Below are positions 28,801-34,300 of a stretch of 64,000 nt of DNA, in pieces (position 1 is the first letter of the stretch; each line of letters opens with the position of its first letter). The notes below the pieces were generated by a model that saw only the letters and a program-made list of their open reading frames with translations, made no database searches and was not told the DNA's origin. Both the position numbers and the translations under genes were made by a program. The stretch lies in contig NC_049979.1 in the NCBI RefSeq assembly GCF_000003815.2, forward strand, positions 13,145,560-13,209,559. Reading direction: 5' to 3'. This stretch comes from Branchiostoma floridae (Eukaryota; Chordata; Leptocardii; Amphioxiformes; Branchiostomatidae).

Positions 28801-31259
28801 GGTGGTAGAGAACTGCTGGTTGCTGTGATGTGACGATCCTCTGGAACTGAGACATAGTGCGGGCTAGGAACCTTTGTTTAACAGTTTGCCATGACAGAGA
28901 CGTGTGTAGCTGTTGTACCGGGGTTTTGAAATCACAGTGTAGAACTAGTCGTGCTGCTTTGTTTTACATGACTTGACGTAGCTCAATATTTTTCTGTGAG
29001 GTGGCGGACCAGACTGGTGAACAGTAATCAAGGTGCGATAGCGTTAAGAGCTTCTGTCAGGAGCTTACCGTGATAGTGAAGGGTCAAGGTATTTAGCACA
29101 TTTTTTGATCATTCCCATGGAGCAGGCCATTTTCTTTGCAGTCACTTTGGTATGTTTATCCCACGTAAGGCACTCATCCATATGACCGTACCTTCTTCAG
29201 ATTTTAAGATGCAAAACCCGGAAGTTCGGCTGCAGTACTGTCACAAGCCCAAGGGAGTCCGTCATGTCATTATTTCGAGGTTTCATCAAGACCTATATGC
29301 ATACTAAATATCAATCAATTCAGGCCTTCTCGAGTTATCGTTAAACGCTGCTGCCTAAGATATAACCTTAGTTTTTAATAGAGGTAATACAGTGTGTTGC
29401 TTACTTATACATGTAGGCTGGGTGCCGCTCCAGGCCCTGTTAGCCTGGCACGTGCGTCTGGAACTGCCCCGCAGGCTGTAGCCGGAATGGCAGCCAAACG
29501 TCACTCTGTTACCGTAGTAGTAGCTGCCAGATATGGTGCCGTGAGATGGAGCACTGAGGGTGGGGCATCTTATTCCTGGTAGGGTTGTAGTTAATGACAT
29601 GATTTCAGTTTCCACCGATCGGACAATATATACGCGCAATGTGAGTTTTGATAATCAATACGTCTACAGCCGGATGGTGCCGAAGAACCTAACACATCTA
29701 ACCCATCGGCTTCTCACGTTCCTCTTGGAGAAGTCAAAACTACCTTTTATTTACCTTTAATTAATGACACAAGTATCATCTATGATATTTTCGCATCAAT
29801 ATCCCAAGCATCAATATTATAATAATCTATCTAGACCTTCTTAATTTGTGCTGACCACAAAAGTCAGGAAACACAAATAGACTTGATCCGCTCCACTGTC
29901 CGAAAGAATGGAAGTTGTGATACTCGACCATCAAGGGTAACGTCACATTTCCAAACCGGGACCCGGTCGGGCCGCTGTCCTGGTTGAAAAGTATTATATA
30001 AACTAGAGTTCCACGAACACATACCTTTGCCAAATAAACCAGGTTTGTTATGTAGAATGATGTCTGTAGACAAATGCGTTACTCATTCATTTTCTTTATA
30101 ATTATATGCTTGGAGTTAGTTTATAAAATTTCGGCATTGATTATGCAAATTAGATCCCAAGTTACAATTAATTGATATCAAATTGTATCAAGCATTACTT
30201 AAGCTATCAGCATACAAAAAATAATGATGATCCATTGATCCATTCTTGACTTATTCTCTTTCAAAGTCTTTAAATACACCTCTTACTCTCTTCCCTCTTT
30301 CTCAATTACATATGTGACAACTTTTATGAAAGTACTGTAATGGATTTATGAACTTTTCCTAATCAATTATGCAAATTAGCTGTTAATTTGCATAATAAGT
30401 ATCACATTATATAAGTCTTCACTTAGGCTATCTACATGCCAAAAATCATGACGATCCGTCAACACGTTCATATTTTCTCATTAATTATGCAAATGAGATA
30501 ATCATTTGCATAATAAATATGTATTGACATTTCTCTCTTTCTCAGCTACATATGTGACAAGTTTTAAAGTCCTAATATGGAATGTAGTGAATTTATAAAA
30601 TATCCTCATTAGTTATGCAAATGAGCTGTTGATTTGCATAATCTGTATCTCATTATGTAGGTCTTCACTTACGCTACCTACATACCAAAAAACATGATGA
30701 TCTGTCAACATGTTCATATTTTCTCATTAATTATGCAAATGAGGTCATCATTTGCATAATTGATATCTATCGACATTTCTCTCCTTCCCAGCTACATATG
30801 TGGCAAGTTTGAAAGTCCTATCATGGAATGCAGTGGAGTTATAAATTTTCCTCATTAATTATGCAAATTAGATGCTGATTTGCATAATTAGTATACCATT
30901 ATGTAAGTCATCACTCATTCTATCTACATACCAAAAATCATGAAGATCCGTCAACACATTGTAGAGTTATTCTCGTCCAAAGTTTGAAAGGAAACCGGCG
31001 CCTGCCTGCCGCTAGGGGGCCCAAACTCCCAGCACTTACTCTCTGCCTCGAGAGCTATGTACCACTCAAAAATCATGACCACAGCATGTCCAGAACACGA
31101 GATATTAAAAATTGAGTTTCCGCTGCAGTACCTTAGCAAGCCGCTAGGGGGCCCATTATCGAACTTGACCTTCGTTTTCCCGACCCCTACCCACCTACCA
31201 AATATCATCAGGATCCATCCAAGGCTTCTCGAGTTATGCTGTTCACACACACACACACA

Positions 31260-31307
<48 letters not shown>

Positions 31308-34300
31308 CGCCCAAAACATAACCTTAGCCATTCTGGCAAAGGTAAACTCTGGCAAAGGTAAATACATATAGAATACAACACGGTGTATTCCGTATCAGCT
31401 GAGGTATCAGCCCGACCGCGGGTCGGATCGCACGACGGCCGAAGGCCGGAGGGTGATCCGACCCGCGGGAGGGCTGAGAAAACTGATGTTTATCGCATGC
31501 CAACCTGAGAAAACTGATGTTTATCGCAGAAAAAGAGCAAAAACAAGTCCTTGGTGCACATTGCGACAACTTTATTCGTCCATTCGAACAAAAGAACCGG
31601 GTAAAGGAACAGGCTTCGAACTGGTTAACGGAACAAACTTCGATCTCACTGAGTTCACCTGAGTTCAGTTAAATGAAAATTCATAATAACAGCTTGATTT
31701 GTTGCAACATTTGAAACATTTGAAACGCACGACAGTCATGAGTTTCTACTGAATTTGAATCTGCTGGCTAGCCAATGCGCTGGAGCTCGAGGAAGAGCCG
31801 CCGAAGTTCCAGGTTCCCCCTTAAATCGTTGCTCCGGCAAAAGTTATGTGGACAATGGGTTGCGTGGAATTTAGTAGTTTCAGTTCGATTTATTCGAATG
31901 GAGCCCGTGTGATAACCCCGGGCCGTACGGAAAGTTATCATCCGGTCCGGAACACCCGTATCGAACGTTTTCGCGTCACAGGTATGATATAAACCAAAGT
32001 ACACAAGACGCACGACTTCTAATGCCTTTTTGTTATCTGACGGAATAACATTCAAGTGCGGTGAAATGACCTTACTTTGTGGCGAAATTATTAGTATCTC
32101 GTTGCAAAACGACTTGCCTTGTGGCGAACTGACATTGTGGTGAAGCGACCTGTTACCTTGACGGTTAATACTCACTTGTTTGACAGCACGACCCAGTAAA
32201 GCCGGCGGCACAGGTACAGCCCGAGGACGCTCGCCGCCCACCATTTTGACACGGGTTCGGTCCGGTACAAGCACACCTGGAGGAGGCTGATCCCGAACAG
32301 TCAGCACCTCCACAGGACGCAGGGGGAGATTTCGTTCTGAACTCGGTAAGAAGGAGGAATATAAGACAGCTAACAATGGCGGCAAAAATGTTACTTAGCC
32401 TATTGATATCATGTATTAACTAGAGTTCCACGAACACATACCTTTGCCAAATAAACCAGGTTTGTTATGCAGAATGATGTCTGTAGACAAATGCGTTACT
32501 CATTTCATTTTCTTTATAATTATATGCTTGGAGTTGGTTTATAAAATTTCGGCATTGATTATGCAAATTAGATCCCAAGTTACAATTAATTGATACCAAA
32601 TTGTAGCAAGCATTACTTAAGCTATTAGCATACCAAAAATCATGATGATCCTTTGATCCATTCTTGACTTATTCTTTTTCAAAGTCTTTAAATACACCTC
32701 TTACTCTCTTCCCTCTTTCTCAGTTACATATGTGACAACTTTGATGAAAGTACTATAATGGAATACAGTGGATTTATGAACATTTCCTAATCAATTATGC
32801 AAATTAGCTGTTAATTTGCATAATAAGTATCACATTATATTACATGCCAAAAATCATGACGATCCGTCAACACGTTCATATTTTCTCATTAATTATGCAA
32901 ATGAGATCATCATTTGCATGGTAAATATGTATTGACATTTCTCTCTTTCTCAGCTACATATGTGACAAGTCCTATCATGGAATGTAGTGAATTTATAAAT
33001 ATCCTCATTAATTATGTAAATTAGCTGTTGATTAGCATAATTGGTATCTCATTATGTAGGTCTTCACTTACGCTACCTACATACCAAAAAGCATGATGAT
33101 CCGCCAACATGTTCATATTTTCTCATTAATTATGCAAATGAGGCCATCATTTGCATAATTGATATCTATCGACATTTCTCTCCTTATCAGCTACATATGG
33201 GACAGGTTTTAAAGTCCTGTCATGGAATGCAGTGGTTTTATAAATTTTCCTCATTAATTATGCAAATTAGATGTTGATTTGCATAATTTGTATACCATTA
33301 TGTAAGTCATCACTCATTCTATCTACATACCAAAAATCATGACGATCCGTCAACACGTTGTAGAGTTATTCTCGTCCAAAGTTTGAAAGGAAACCGGCGC
33401 CTGCAGTTCCAAAAAAGCCGCTAGGAGGCCCAAACTCACAGCACTTACTCTCTGCCTCGAGGGCTATCTACCACTCAAAAATCATGATCACAGCATGTCC
33501 AGAACAGGAGATATCAAAAATTGAGGTTCTGCTGCAGTACCTTAGCAAGCCGCTAGGGGGCCCATTATCGAACTTGACCTTCGTTTTCCCGACCCCTACC
33601 CACCTACCAAATATAATCGGGATACATCAAAGGCTTCTCGAGTTATGCTGTTCACACACACACACACACAGACACACACACACACACACACAGACTCACA
33701 AGCATGCAGGTCCCGCTGCAGTACCTTAGCAAGCCGCTAGGAGGCCCATTATCGAACTCGACCTTCGTCTTCCACACCCCTACCCACCCACCAAATATCA
33801 GCTGCATCCATCGAAGTCCTCTCGAGTTATGCTGCTCACAAACGGGGAGAACCACACCACCAAACCGAAAACATAACCTTAGCCATTCTGGCAAAGGTAA
33901 TAAGGAGAAGCCCCGAACCCGTAGTCAATGCCTTGACAAATTGGTGACCAGTTCGTAACTTTCCATAGCAAGTTTCAAATTTCCATAGAATGGGCACATA
34001 CCATAATTGTCCTTGTCACACCGCGAAGGCAACTTTTCAAAGCCACGTCTTGTCGCGCTGATCTTTTCAGTTGATCGGTGCATCAATAGTGACATGCGTT
34101 TTCTTATTATTACCTTTGCCAGAATGGCTAAGGTTATGTTTTGGGCTTGTGAGTCTGTCTGTGTGTCTGTGTGTTAACAGCATAACTCGAGAAGCCTTGG
34201 ATGTATCCCGATGATATTTGGTAGGTGGGTAGGGGTCGGGAAAACGAAGGTCAAGTTCGATAATTGGCCCCCTAGCGGCTTGCTAAGGTACTGCAGAAGA

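Noticed and set aside
31768-32385. 205-codon minus-strand frame
   Set aside because: Overlaps Gene A exon 2 in a different frame; the correct frame gives the cysteine-rich TSR/EGF sequence and fits both neighbouring phases.
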